Assembly: GCA_011800155.1 (NCBI GenBank)
Contig: JAALGH010000016.1
Coordinates: 90,001 to 154,000, forward strand
Source of the DNA: Flammulina velutipes
Lineage: Eukaryota > Basidiomycota > Agaricomycetes > Agaricales > Physalacriaceae
Length of the DNA: 64,000 bases
Direction: 5' to 3'
Shown here: positions 1 to 10,908 of the stretch, in pieces
How positions within the stretch are numbered: position 1 is the first letter of the stretch
How the letters are laid out: each line of letters begins with the position of its first letter
The notes under the pieces: model-generated
Told to the model about the DNA's origin: nothing
Databases searched by the model: none
Seen by the model: only the letters and a program-made list of their open reading frames with translations
Made by a program: the position numbers and the translations under genes

Positions 1-310
1 CAACAAGAAAACTGTGCACTCACCTCAATGCACAAGTGCGGAGCACAAAGGGCAGAAAGGGTGAGCACACAGCAGACCATTGACTACATGCCTTGGAGCG
101 TCCCCTGGCTGCCACTGCGGACACAACTGCGCCATGTGCAAGCCAAGGGCCGAGTGCATCTATCAAGATCTAGAATGGGGCCTAGGAGTGAACTTGCCTT
201 TGTTGTCCACAGAGCTTCGCTCTAGTGTTCTATTCACTCTGTTTTTGCTCTCTCACCCTCCTTTTCCCTCTTCTTATTTATACAATGGCCTTTTTATTTA
301 TCTGTAACTA
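1..310 (+). repeat. Module A (inverted) joined to module B, truncated copy
   Basis: Positions 1-150 match module A in the orientation opposite to the copies at 1325, 4205 and 6538. Positions 151-186 match the tip of the foldback element arm (compare 4392). Positions 188-310 match part of module B (compare 1500-1805). An open frame runs through module A, but it recurs only because the DNA is repeated. No coding claim is made. Confidence 0.7.
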
Positions 311-1250
311 TTATAGGTGCTATTTATCGTTCATCTCTTTCCTCTTTGGGACATTCTGTTACTATCACTTGCTATCATACTTCCCTTCGTGCTATTCTTG
401 ACTCAATGGGTGGGGTATATAGCATGATAGGGTCGCCAGCGACAAACAGATCCTCTACAAGAGAAGTAACATCCTTATCCAGATTCTTTAAAGGATTTCT
501 CACAGAAACAAGCATTCAATTCACAAAGGACTTGACTTCAACTTCTTTAATATGAGAAGTAGCTTCAATGATGTCTAAGATTTCCATTTTCCTCACTGCA
601 TCTATCTCTAAGTAATACTCTAAAGTAAAATCATAGTGATCTTGTTGAGTACCATTGTAAAATTTGTAATTGAACCCCAACAGCCTATATAACACATTCC
701 TAACTTGTTAACCAGCTCTTTGGTCATATGAAAGACAGGCAACTCTTTCTTTTTCATAACCTAATTCCTCAGAGCTATAAGACCAATCTTTGGATAACTC
801 ATCCTTGAAGCAACATGTTCTAGCAATCTTATTTTTCATTATACAGCTCCCTATATCCTAATGCTATTCCTCATTGCATACATCAATTATCGCTTTGCAG
901 GTGTACTTTGGTAAACAAGTTGACAGAGCAACGACCTTATTCTTTGTTCTTTCTTGTTTAGAGTGAACTATTGTACTGGTCTCCCTTGAATTCACTGTTT
1001 AAACCATCAGCACCAACCACGAGGAAACAAAGACTACATACACCCAGATGCAAGACAAATGCCTGAAGGTTGTTGTCATCTGATGAAACGATTGTGACAT
1101 TAATATCTTGTACCCAGACTATTTCACCCTGTTGAAACCAAAGAAGACCTATGTACAAGGTTGATGGTGTTGCAGGGACAGCACTTACCATGCGTGTTTA
1201 TAGAGTTGTTCAGATGTATTTGAATCTCCTAATCCTAGGGGGCAATCCTG
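311..1250. other. Decayed noncoding DNA with repeat scraps
   Basis: No credible gene seen. Positions 412-447 match the inner part of the foldback arms (4670-4705). Positions 524-590 resemble 53083-53150, the sequence to the right of the LTR-like repeat at 52462-52888. The remainder is AT-rich and unassigned. Confidence 0.4.
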
Positions 1251-1324
1251 CGAAAGGTGTTAATAAACTCTAGATCATGATTTCCAGGTGTAGCAAGTCT
1301 TCTCCTCTGATCATGTCCTCTTTT

Positions 1325-1903
1325 CTCTTGCACATGGCGCAGTTGCATCCGCAGTGGCAGCCAGGGGACGCTCCAAGGCATGTAGTCAATGGTCTGCTGT
1401 GTGCTCACCCTTTCTGCCCTTTGTGCTCCGCACTTGTGCATTGAGGTGAGTGCACAGTCTGCTTGTTGGATCCTAGCTCGATCTGACAGCCCCAGTTTGC
1501 AGTGAACTTGCCTTTGTTGTCCACAGAGCTTCGCTCTAGTGTTCTATTCACTGTTGACTGGTATGTCTACCAGTTTGCCTCGCAAACTGATGCTTATTAC
1601 TGTGTCCACACAGTCCGCTTCTCTTGCCTTTGAAAAGCTTCACTTTTCTTGTGTCTGTATTGGGTGCTATAGGTATGCAACAGAGCTTCGCTCTTGAGCA
1701 TCATGTACTTACCTGTATTGGGTGCTATAGCCACTCTGTTTTTCGCTCTCCCACCCTCCTCTTTCCTCTTCTTATTTATACAATGGCCTTTCTATTTATC
1801 TGTTAGTTATCTCAACTGTTTGTATAGCCGTTCTCGATCCGCAATTCTATGGGGGGCGTCGGCCCCGGTTTAGGCCTACACCCAGCTCTTGTGACCTTAA
1901 GCA
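1325..1903 (+). repeat. Module A plus module B, full-length copy 1
   Basis: Nearly identical to 6538-7121 over about 580 bp. Module A is 1325-1508 and module B about 1509-1903. Module B ends with a GC-rich hairpin (GGGGGGCGTCGGCCCC at about 1850) and a 3' segment ending near 1903, after which the two copies diverge, so this looks like one end of the repeat unit. Family unknown; a nonautonomous element is the simplest reading. Confidence 0.7.
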
Positions 1904-3030
1904 GAGGTGTCAAGCTCGATGACAACAAATGGAAGTTCTACACCAATTGTATTCCTCTGGGCGCAAAATCTGCACACAACTGGTGCTCACTTGCTATTCC
2001 CGTTTGAACATAAGCTGTAATTTATGTCTCATCAGTGCACCCTGTTGTTGCACCCTATGCTATACAGATAACTAGTTAAATGCCTAGAGGGTGGGGTCAT
2101 GATGTTGTTGAGTTACCTCTGGTCGGTCAAGAAGTCTGCAGCATACTTCCGTCCCGGGGAGAGGAACAGTAACGGTGCTAGGTACAGGTGACCAGTGAGT
2201 TTAGTGTTGATGGTTGTCTACATAAGTAGGACGTGACTAGTATCCAGGCTGCGCAAATGGCGCAGAACATGGGCCATCTTACTGTTGGGCCATCTTCACA
2301 ACGAAATCTCGCCATCACCTGCTGTTTCCATTCCTTGAGTTTTGCCTGTTTGACGGATGCAGTTGTGGTAGATGTGGGGGGTTGTAGAGCAACTTCTTCC
2401 TTGGTCTGATTGATGCTAAAAGGCCCCAAGAATACTCCAGGTTGACTGAGAGCTGCAACCTTGCGACATTCCAGAACTGTAGTGCACTATTGGAATTAGG
2501 AATATACGACTTGCTTGAAAGACAGTCGGCTTTCAGATCTGAGTGTTTAAGGTTGACCTGTCTCTCTTCTTCGGTAGCCTTCAACACTAGTAAGTCTCTA
2601 GTCAATATGAAGTTAAAGACACCTACCAGTCTGTGTCCACCAGTCAGGTATACAATCCAACTAACACCAAAGGTCTGGATCTTGCGTACTTTCCTCTCAA
2701 CCTCTCATTATGGCTTCCTTTGATCAATTTCAAGTCAAACTGACCCTTGAGCTAGTTTCTACACTATCACAAATAAGGTAAAGAAGATGTGCAGCCTGGA
2801 TCATTGAGGGTATGTTTCATTGAATACTGAGCTGCTCTGTCTCACAAGCGCTCAGCAATAAAAGCACCAGCCTCTACCAAACACCTGCGTCCAGCCTCCT
2901 TTTCTTCAGAAGGCAGATCTGTCGCCGGATTCAGATGACAGTGCCTCCCTGAGCCTTCCTGTTTTGTGTAACTACTGCCAACACAACAAAAAGAAGCGCT
3001 GCGACAGGCTGCGTACGGAAGAGGGTGGCA
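1904..3030. other. Unassigned intergenic DNA
   Basis: No repeat family, transposase motif or spliced gene recognised. The short open frames overlap on both strands and show no family motif. Confidence 0.3.
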
Positions 3031-3039
3031 TGAAGTCTA

Positions 3040-3255
3040 ACTGGGCCAAGCACTTGAGGAAACTCCCAAAGAACGAGGTGAGCGCTGCAACAGTGGTCGA
3101 ATTCGCCAACAGCTGTGATACCAGCCATCCAGGTGATTGTTGTTATTGATATGCTCATCGCCTTCCACAACAAGAGGGCGCGTGCTGGCACCCTCCTTCC
3201 GAACAAGCATGAAACTGCACTGTAGAAGGTCGTCCACAAAGGAGGAGTGAAACAA
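3040..3255 (-). pseudogene. TET/JBP-like oxygenase fragment (third copy)
   Basis: Two minus-strand frames together give a stretch resembling the catalytic core of the TET/JBP proteins at 20365-21675 and 51180-52461: a D-G-W triplet, then ITAVGEFDH, then SAHLVLWEF. A small indel between the D-G-W part and the ITAVG part breaks the frame. The position corresponding to the HxD iron ligand reads H-x-N. Homology stops before the IEFP block, so only about 50 residues are recognisable. Inferred to be a dead fragment; it could be a chance resemblance. Confidence 0.4.
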
Positions 3256-4204
3256 CAGCTGCCTGTACCCAGCAAGACCTGAGGAGCTTACAGCGAGAGA
3301 GGATACATCAAAGGCAGGTTCGACTTGCTACATCCCCTCTGCCATGGTGACACATTTCACCTTAGCTGCTCAGTATACAGGTGGTGAGCTTTTTCGTTGG
3401 GTTTATAACAGCTTTCGCTCAGACAGTGATTGGTTTGCACAAGTGTTGGAACAGACAAAAGATACACAGAACAATCAAGTCCTAACCGCAGCAGGCACCT
3501 GACAAGTGGGAAGTGCATGCATGGCCAGTACGATTTCTTACCTTTACTTTGAACAATGACAGTGTTAGTGAGTCGATATAATGAAGTTGTAGCTGTCAAC
3601 TTCTAGGAGGTCGGTAGTGATCGTACCAAAAGGACAGTCAGAGAGTAAAGAACAGCTGGAGGAGATAGAGAGCATACATACAGTTCTTTAAACCTGCAAC
3701 ACTGTCACCCTGGGCAGAACATACTCATAAAATACCTTCTTTGTCAAAGGCATTTCTTTCAGACAGGTAACACCTGCTTGGTCAATTATCCCACTTACAA
3801 ATATACGTCAGAGCTGTCATTTAGTACCTGACTTTTCTGAGAACCACGGACTATCACTGGGATAATATTAAAGTACCAGTGCAATACAGAGTAGACAGTC
3901 CAGGGGTAATAGCTGGGACCAATACAACGGTGTGGACATATTGAGACCTGAAATTTTGATAGACGATGGCAGCTGAAATATGCAATGTACACGAGGAATA
4001 CATGTCCCTACATCAGACATTATATACACACAATAAGATAATATTACTAAGTGTACCATCAAGTCCTGTGCTCTCTGCCTGGTCACCAGTCAAGACAACA
4101 ACAGTGTCAAACTGGTCACCTGCTGTTTATAAATGCAGGTCAATGGTTTTCTTGGAGCAGTTGGGACGTCAGGTAAGACTGATACACTGGAATGGCTGTT
4201 GTTT
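3256..4204. other. Unassigned intergenic DNA
   Basis: Nothing supported. Short frames on both strands lack recognisable motifs or consistent splice structure. Confidence 0.3.
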
Positions 4205-4391
4205 AAGTGATGATGAGATAGCAGTTGCGTCCGTAGTGGCAGCCAGGGGACGCTCCAAGGCATGTAGTCAATGGTCTGCTGTGTGCTCACCCTTTCTGCC
4301 CTTTGTGCTCCGCACTTGTGCATTGAGGTGAGTGCACAGTCAGCTTGTTGGATCCTAGCTCAATTTGACAGCCCCAGTTTGCAGTGAACTT
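4205..4391 (+). repeat. Module A, copy flanking the foldback element on the left
   Basis: Same orientation as the copy at 6538-6720, which flanks the foldback element on the right. The foldback element is therefore bracketed by direct copies of module A. The junction with the foldback arm is at about 4391. Confidence 0.65.
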
Positions 4392-4835
4392 GCATCTATC
4401 AAGATCTAGAATGGGGCCTAGGAGCAAAGGCACAATCTCGACTCGGGATTGCGTGCTGCGCAGTCGCTCTAGGCGCGCCAAGATGCGGATATGTATCCGG
4501 CTTATGAATGTGCAATGACCGAACAGATAGCTGTAGATCCGGGGCCAGGAAAAGGCCGAGAAACCCGAGTGCTCAACTCTGTGAGAGCAGACTTTGCATT
4601 GTAGCGAATGCAGGAGTGGTCGCAGCGACTAGGGAAAAGTGGTGTTGAGTAGCGCGTTAAATGACCGTTCGAATGGTATATAGCACGATAGGGTCGCCAG
4701 CGAGCAAAGTAGTGAAAATAGCGAAAACAACCAAAGTGCTCAACTTTTTGAGACCATATTTAGTTCACGAGCAAAGCTCTATTTCAACACAAGTCAAATG
4801 TGCGGGACCAACATCATCACGGATTCTGGCTTAGA

Positions 4836-4948
4836 GGGATAACTGGCTTGTGGCAGCTAAGCATTCATAGCAACGTTGCTTTTTGATCCTTCAATGTTGG
4901 CTCTTCCTATCATACCGAAGCAGAATTCGGTAAGCATTGGATTGGAAT

Positions 4949-4996
<48 letters not shown>

Positions 4997-5096
4997 ATGG
5001 AGTGTTATCGTAATAGTGATTGAACTTAGTATGAGAGGAACCGTTCATTCAGATATTTAGTATTTGCGCCTGTTCGATCGGGCAATGGCGCGAAGC
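4836..5096 (+). rRNA. Large-subunit (28S) rRNA fragment, degenerate
   Basis: This matches the conserved 3' region of eukaryotic 25S/28S rRNA, from the GGGATAACTGGCTTGTGGC block through TAGACCGTCGTGAGACAGG to the GAGAGGAACCGTTCATTC block. It is not a working gene: about 260 bp remain, roughly 16 nt are missing after GGATTG near 4942, and several invariant CpG sites read TpG or CpA, for example GCATTC for GCGTTC, GTATGAGAGG for GTACGAGAGG and AATGTGAGC for AACGTGAGC. The comparison is to the rRNA consensus as I remember it. It lies inside the foldback element and was probably captured. Confidence 0.85.
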
Positions 5097-5226
5097 CAGA
5101 GTTGTCAGCCATGGTGGAAGAGAATGAAGAAGTCTAGACGTCCCCAAAAAATGAGCTGGCAAGACTGCCAAAAATTAGCCTGTAACTATACAGAGGGACT
5201 ATAGATTTTGTGACAGCGCTGATGTG

Positions 5227-5333
5227 CATTGTATTAATGCAAGTACGAAAGACCTCAAAATTTGCGATTCTAAGAAGCATTCTTAGTGATAGAACGAACC
5301 TATGAGTACGAGAACCTCTAGTTACAGACCGAA
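5227..5333 (-). repeat. 107-bp block nearly identical to 54188-54294
   Basis: The reverse complement of this block matches 54188-54294 with about two differences, while the flanks on both sides differ. I do not recognise the sequence. The other copy lies upstream of the spliced gene at 54523, so this may be a captured promoter or UTR segment. Confidence 0.75.
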
Positions 5334-5337
5334 CAGC

Positions 5338-5825
5338 CCGGATCGTCGCACAATTTCTCAAAGTTAATGATCTTCTCAGCACATACGAGCTTCGGTTCAA
5401 GGAGCTCTTCGAACAGTATCTCCATTTCACCGGCCGTCCCGATGCATCAATCTTTCGTGATGGTCTACCGGAGGAAGACTGGATGAAGATATCACAGGAT
5501 GTGCTTTTGCGTGCAAGATGCTTTGTGGAATTTATCTCTGGCACATCAGTTCTTTGCCACGAGTCTGAAATGTACAATGTATGTGTTTCTATGATGCCTA
5601 CATGATTATCTCTAACCTTTTCTCTAAATGGAGTTCATTTGTGCTGCCCTCTATATGTGCTATCATATTACTGACCTGTCTGATAGTCAACAGATGAAGA
5701 CGATAGGGGCATTCACTATAACCACGCATCTGTTTACAGTGTACACCAAGACTATCATAATCACCTTGGGTCAGACATGGAAGAATGTGCTTGATAGCAG
5801 TGCTACTTCTTCAGCAACGACACCA
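5338..5825 (+). pseudogene. Coding-exon relic of unknown protein
   Basis: An uninterrupted frame at 5338-5579 encodes a well-composed helical segment (FLKVNDLL..., then a RF-x-ELF-x-QYL stretch, then EEDWMKIS and LLRARCF). It has no start codon and is followed by a plausible 112-bp intron, GTATGT (5580) to CTGATAG (about 5691), and an acidic second segment (STDEDDRG...). I do not recognise the family. It sits inside the foldback element, so it is probably a captured piece of a host or transposon gene. Confidence 0.4.
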
Positions 5826-5984
5826 CAATTTGATGTTATCTTTCACGCACTCATTGTCAACTTTGCTGATGTTCCCAAGGGCTATAACACCTTATAACAC
5901 TAATGTTTATATGATTCATGGAACTCATATATAGCTGGACTTTACTCTTACAATCCTTTTAATGGTATGGTACATAACTCTTTA

Positions 5985-6138
5985 CTCAAAGTAAAGGCGG
6001 GTTCCAAGGGTAAGGAGGCTTTTCAGAGGCCTCTGCCTCGGCTCACGGTTCCGTAACCGCACTCCTACCTCCTTCACTATGCCTCCTGCCTTATACCACT
6101 TGGTCCGTGGCCTTAGCTTCACTCGCTATCTTGTAAAC
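5985..6138 (-). repeat. SINE-like repeat, copy 1
   Basis: Inverted copy of 8598-8756. Read on the minus strand it has a tRNA-like A-box region (GACCAAGTGGTATAAGGC), then about 45 nt later a B-box-like GGTTACGGAACCG, then a shared body containing the palindrome AGAGGCCTCT and a tail about 150 nt from the start. The layout suggests a tRNA-derived SINE, but neither box matches consensus fully. Confidence 0.35.
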
Positions 6139-6537
6139 AAGCAAAGTCTGCTCTCAAAAAGTTGAACACTTTCGATGTTTTCACTATTTTCACTACTTTG
6201 TTTGCCGGCGACCCTATCGTGCCATATACCATTCGAACGGTCATTTAACGCGCTACCCGACACCACTTTTCCCTAGTCGCTGCGACCACTCCTGTATTCG
6301 CTACAACACAAAGTCTGCTCTCATGGAGTGGAGCACTCGGGTTTCTCGGCCTGTTCCTGGCCCCGGATCTACAGCTATCCGTTCGGTCATTGCACATTCA
6401 TAAGCCGGATACATATCCGCATCTTGGCATGCCTAGAGCGACTGCGCAGCACGCAATTCCGAGTCGGGATTGTGCCTTTGCTCCACTTTTGCTCCTAGGC
6501 CCCATTTTAGATCTTGATAGATGCACTTGGCCCTTGG

Positions 6538-7121
6538 CTTGCACATGGCGCAGTTGCGTCCGTAGTGGCAGCCAGGGGACGCTCCAAGGCATGTAGTCAA
6601 TGGTCTGCTGTGTGCTCACCCTTTCTGCCCTTTGTGCTCCGCACTTGTGCATTGAGGTGAGTGCACAGTCTGCTTGTTGGATCCTAGCTCGATCTGACAG
6701 CCCCAGTTTGCAGTGAACTTGCCTTTGTTGTCCACAGAGCTTCGCTCTAGTGTTCTATTCACTGTTGACTGGTATGTCTACCAGTTTGCCTCGCAAACTG
6801 ATGCTTATTACTGTGTCCACACAGTCCGCTTCTCTTGCCTTTGAAAAGCTTCACTTTTCTTGTGTCTGTATTGGGTGCTATAGGTATGCAACAGAGCTTC
6901 GCTCTTGAGCATCATGTACTTACCTGTATTGGGTGCTATAGCCACTCTGTTTTTCGCTCTCCCACCCTCCTCTTTCCTCTTCTTATTTATACAATGGCCT
7001 TTCTATTTATCTGTTAGTTATCTCAACTGTTTGTATAGCCGTTCTCGATCCGCAATTCTATGGGGGGCGTCGGCCCCGGTTTAGGCCTACACCCAGCTCT
7101 TGTGACCTTAAGCAGAGGTGG
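6538..7121 (+). repeat. Module A plus module B, full-length copy 2
   Basis: Near-identical to 1325-1903. It begins directly at the right arm of the foldback element and ends at about 7121, where an LTR-like fragment starts. Confidence 0.7.
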
Positions 7122-7402
7122 CCTGGGAAGAGCCTCATTAGGTCTCTTTACACACATCCCAATCGGCCTGTGACTTAGTGGCAAACTAGCACTCAATTTA
7201 AGATCAGATCCCTGTTACCCCGTCGAACTAGTATAAGCATTTTGAGCAGAAGATAGAGAGAAACAGTCCCATAAAACAAAGATACAAAGAACAAGAACCT
7301 GTCCCATACCACCTATTACAAGACGAAGGATTGCTACTGTAACGTGAAATTCCGCTATAAACAACAGACTTTCCCGCATCGCACTATTGTCTTCTTAGTG
7401 TG
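7122..7402 (+). repeat. LTR-like fragment
   Basis: Reverse complement of part of 52462-52888, from GGCCTGGGAAGAGCC to the TTAGTGTG near the other end. Both tips are truncated, so no target duplication can be scored. Homology to a second copy supports a dispersed repeat; the LTR assignment rests on the other copy. Confidence 0.5.
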
Positions 7403-7429
7403 CACATCAATGTGTCAAACTGGGGCTGT

Positions 7430-7965
7430 CAAATCGAGCTAGGATCCAACAAGCTGACTGTGCACTCACCTCAATGCACAAGTGCGGAGCACAAAGGGCA
7501 GAAAGGGTGAGCACACAGCAGACCATTGACTACATGCCTTGGAGCGTCCCCTGGCTGCCACTACGGACGCAACTGCGCCATGTGCAAGCCAAGGGCCAAG
7601 TGCCTTTGTTGTCCACAGAGCTTCGTTTTAGTGTTCTATTCACTGTTGACTGGTATGTCTACCAGTTTGCCTCGCAAACTGATGCTTATTACTGTGTCCA
7701 CACAGTCCGCTTCTCTTGCCTTTGAAAAGCTTCACTTTTCTTGTGTCTGTATTGGGTGCTATAGGTATGCAACAGAGCTTCGCTCTTGAGCATCATTTAC
7801 TTACCTGTATTGGGTGCTATAGCTACTCTGTTTTTCGCTCTCCCACCCTCCTCTTCTCTCTTCTTATTTATACAATGGCCTTTCTATTTATTTGTTAGTT
7901 ATCTCAACTGTTTGTATAGCCGTTCTCGATCCGCAATTCTATGGGGGGCTTCGGCCCCACTTATC
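7430..7965 (+). repeat. Module A (inverted) joined to module B, copy 3
   Basis: Module A (7430-7608) lies in the opposite orientation to that in copies 1 and 2, while module B (7609-7965) keeps its orientation. The B copy stops just after its GC-rich hairpin (GGGGGGCTTCGGCCCC at about 7950). Confidence 0.7.
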
Positions 7966-8597
7966 ATGTCTTGCAAAAATCTTTCCTGAACTCTTTGAAT
8001 ACCTAGAGAAAACCCAGCAGAACTTTGTTCTATGTCCTCAACATCGCTCCACTATCAAGAAAGAACTCAGACCTACCAGACAGGATATTGCTGATGTTTG
8101 CAGGCTGCCTCCACTGTCCAGCTTATATTTGGTAAGTGACTTCTTATTGTTATTCTTTATCTGTCTAATATTTATTTTGAAGCTATGAGGAACAGAGTGC
8201 GTAGACACATCTGTCGCATGTGGTGTGACTCAGATGATCTCTCGGCGGGGGAAAATAGCAACAGCTTTGATTTATCCAATGACCAGCCTTCTAAACCTAG
8301 GATTTGATAGGGGCAGGGGGTGTGCATCGTTGCAATGCTCTTTTCTGTCACTAACAGGTAAATTTCTCGCCTTAGCCTTCCCTTATCCGGCAGTCGCTGC
8401 AGGAGGCTCTGTGTACCCGACCATCATCATCATCATCATCCACTCGGGATGGGAATTTCATCTGTCAGAGTTGGGAGGGGTAGTATGTATAGAATAGGCA
8501 GCTTTTAGTTGAAGTCCTCATTTGGATCCAGCCTGTCAATCCCAGTGGACAAGTCACTCAAGCATTTCCGCAAGGGCAACCACACCCAGTAGACTTG
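7966..8597 (+). other. Unassigned DNA with one exon-like frame
   Basis: A frame at 7966-8130 (FPELFEYLEKTQQNF...TRQDIADVCRLPP) ends at a good GTAAGT donor, so it may be a captured exon. No family recognised. A short (CAT)n run lies at about 8420-8440. The rest shows nothing. Confidence 0.3.
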
Positions 8598-8756
8598 GGT
8601 TGTTTACAAGATAGCGAGTGAAGCTATGACCGTGGGCCAAGTGGTATATGGTAGGGGGCATAGTGAAGGAGATAGGAGTGCAGTTCCGGAACCGTGAGTC
8701 GAGGCAGAGGCCTCTGAAAAGCCTCTGAACCTGCCTTTACTTCGAGAGGTGATGTT
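8598..8756 (+). repeat. SINE-like repeat, copy 2
   Basis: Matches 5985-6138 in inverted orientation. A-box-like GGGCCAAGTGGTATATGG is at about 8635, B-box-like CAGTTCCGGAACCG at about 8681, and the same AGAGGCCTCT body and tail follow. Divergence from copy 1 indicates independent, older insertions. Confidence 0.35.
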
Positions 8757-9335
8757 CAAAGTAGGAAGATTCTTTGCTTTGTATCTACAAAGTTCTGCGC
8801 CATTGACTTGAAAGTGGATGAGCATTGGACATCCTGACTATAAACATGCAGTCAAGTTAGTCACTATCCAAACATTGGGATGGACATACGCACTGAGATG
8901 TCATCACTACCACACTGCTAGATGCCTGCAAGTCTATGAGTTGAAGGAACACCTCTTCCTAAGGGAAAGTGATATGGTTGTTCGTGCAGCTCGGCACAGA
9001 CTGCTCCTACGAAGTTGGTCCTGTAGTCGAGGTTGGGTTGTGGAGGCAAGGCATGAAGTTGAGAGGCAACAGGAGATGTCTAATTTGACGTAAATAGTTG
9101 AGCAAGATGAGCCTGGCTTCCTCACCTGGATAGAGATGAGGACAGAGGATACAAGGGAGGCAAGGAATTAACGGTACAGTGGCTATGTTTAAAGAAAAAG
9201 GTAAGATTCTGAAGTTGACTATTGATCTCAAAAGTTTGTGATGTCACGAGAATTGCCACTTGTTATCTATGTGTGTCTCATCTTCTTATCATTATGTTAC
9301 TTAAGATTCTTTCGCTAAATGCCCTTTTGACCTCC

Positions 9336-9420
9336 GCTTAAGGTCACAAGAGCTGGGTGTAGACCAAAACTGGAGCCGAAGCCCTCCATAGAATTGCAGA
9401 TCAAGAACAGCTATAAGCCA
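9336..9420 (-). repeat. Module B terminal segment, inverted
   Basis: Reverse complement of the last 80 bp of module B (compare 1825-1903), including the degenerate GC hairpin. Only this end is present. Confidence 0.6.
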
Positions 9421-10358
9421 TTTTGATGACAGTATCCAGGGGTGTGGTCAGCATCCTCCTCCAGGGACATTCCATTGAGCTGCTGTGTTGCCTGGACATA
9501 GGTCATAAGATAATGCTACCAGTTTCCACACACATAGTCACTGGCCTCTTACTTGTCTAATGACAGATTGCTGCTGGCGTAGTAGAAGATCTTTATGGAA
9601 CGACAGGTCCCATCCATATCCATAGAGATCATAAAGTAGATGGACAGAATCCAGAACAGTAAGGCCTTGTACAGCATCGGGTAGACCAAGGTCCAATCCC
9701 GAAGTTCGTTCCACTGATATACTATCAGTAACAACACTCATGCCAGAAGAGGAAGACAGCATACCAATCATTGATGAGAGAACCAATGCAGAAGTCGTCA
9801 TGGATGGCGCGGCACGTTCACACATTACTTCTATCAACTAATCTTATATTTTATACTTACTTTGCTTCATATTTGACCAAAATAACTAGTTATAGCTAGT
9901 CACTAACTAGTTATAACCTAAAAAAGTTATAACTGGTCATGACTGGTTATAACTGCCTCTTAGAATTTACGACTAGTTAAGGTTAGGGGTTAGAGCAAAT
10001 CTGGACTTTCGACTAACTAGTTAAGGTTAGGTTAGAGCAAAAATTGGGTCTATAACCCGACTCGACCTAACTTTTAAACCCTACCATCAATTTCCCTGAT
10101 CTGCATTTCCTGGTGCCACATTTCCCCAGTCCCTGCCCCCATCATATTCCTGATTTGTATTTTCCTGGTGCCACATTCATCATGTGATCTATTGAGCTGG
10201 TAAACCAGTCCAGGGTCTATTCCAATCTAGTACCTAGCCCAGCAGGTGAGAGAGAGCCTGTATCGAGTTATGGGAGACCCCTCTAAAGGTGAACCCATAT
10301 TGTAATACTCTGCCCTGCTATTAGAGTCCTGTAACTTGATATAGGTACTGCATAGGAT
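9421..10358. other. Unassigned DNA with AACTAGTT-rich and gene-like patches
   Basis: 9538-9837 on the minus strand is an open frame of 99 codons with no recognised motif. 9885-10083 is a run of AACTAGTTAT and GGTTAGGGTT-type palindromic sequence ending TTTTAAACCCTA, resembling an end of the CCCTA-terminated MITEs elsewhere in the window. 10100-10165 has two TTTTCCTGGTGCCACAT motifs typical of the KDZ-type arms. Confidence 0.3.
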
Positions 10359-10908
10359 GTGCCCCGTCAGCAGCAGGTGAAGATATTGACCATGAAGGTC
10401 GGATACAGGCTGCCATCCACCATCCACACTAAGGGTAAGAAGGACGATGGGACTTGGGTTTACACTATCCGTGCAGCCGCCAAAGACCACGATGTCCCTC
10501 GTGAAACTCTTAGGACTCGTTTGAATGGGGTACAGGCTCAGAAGGACGTGCATGAGCATGAACATGCTCTTACTGCTGTTTAGGAGGATATCGTGGTCAC
10601 CTGGGCCTCTGGATTGGCAAAGAGGGGACTTCCTATCACTCTCGATGCACTGCAAGAGTTTGCCTCTCATATTGCTGGCAGAGAGGTTGGGAAGACGTGG
10701 CCAAAGCACTTCGTTGCCCGGCATCCAGAGATCAAGATGAAGTGGACAACTAGCTTAGAGAAATGTCGAGCAGCCTCCCTCAATCGCACTATTGTCGAAG
10801 AGTTCCATCAGCTCATTGAGAATCTTATTTCTGATTTCTCGATTATTCCAAAGAATATTTATAACATGGACAAGAAAGGTGCGCTAATGGCACAACTTGA
10901 CTGACATC
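10359..10908 (+). pseudogene. pogo/Tigger-like transposase N-terminal relic
   Basis: The product would be a DDE transposase of the Tc1/mariner superfamily, pogo/CENP-B type. Visible are a helix-turn-helix (AAAKDHDVPRETLRTRL), a second CENP-B/Tc5-like HTH region (SGLAKRGLPITLDALQEFA, then RHPEIKMKW, then LEKCRAASLNRT), and the first catalytic segment NIYNMDKKG. An in-frame TAG at 10581-10583 breaks it where the family usually has Gln, consistent with CAG to TAG. The frame stops exactly where a KDZ-type terminus (CACCC at 10909) begins, so the catalytic domain is lost beyond the first Asp. Nonfunctional. Confidence 0.75.

Larger units (their letters stand above)
4392..6527. mobile_element. Foldback-type element with about 380-bp inverted arms
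   Basis: The left arm 4392-4768 and right arm 6143-6527 are inverted copies differing by scattered substitutions. The 1.4-kb centre holds a 28S rRNA fragment (4836-5096), a 107-bp block shared with 54188-54294, a coding-exon relic (5338-5579) and an inverted copy of a SINE-like repeat (5985-6138). There is no transposase. The arm tip recurs alone at 151-186 and an inner arm piece at 412-447, so the family is repeated in this locus. Inference: a nonautonomous foldback element that gathered unrelated sequence. Confidence 0.65.

Noticed and set aside
28..7725. Five open frames beginning MHKCGAQRAERVSTQQ in module A copies
   Set aside because: They exist because the DNA is repeated. The frame has no recognised motif, differs in its 3' end in every copy and lies in both orientations.
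1624..7898. Three copies of a 60-codon frame beginning MPLKSFTFLVS, resembling a signal peptide or membrane segment
   Set aside because: It lies in the pyrimidine-rich part of module B, which naturally encodes Leu/Phe/Ser. No family and no context support a protein.
8418..8440. (CAT)n run as a CRISPR-like or regulatory array
   Set aside because: A short simple microsatellite only, without spacers or conserved repeats.
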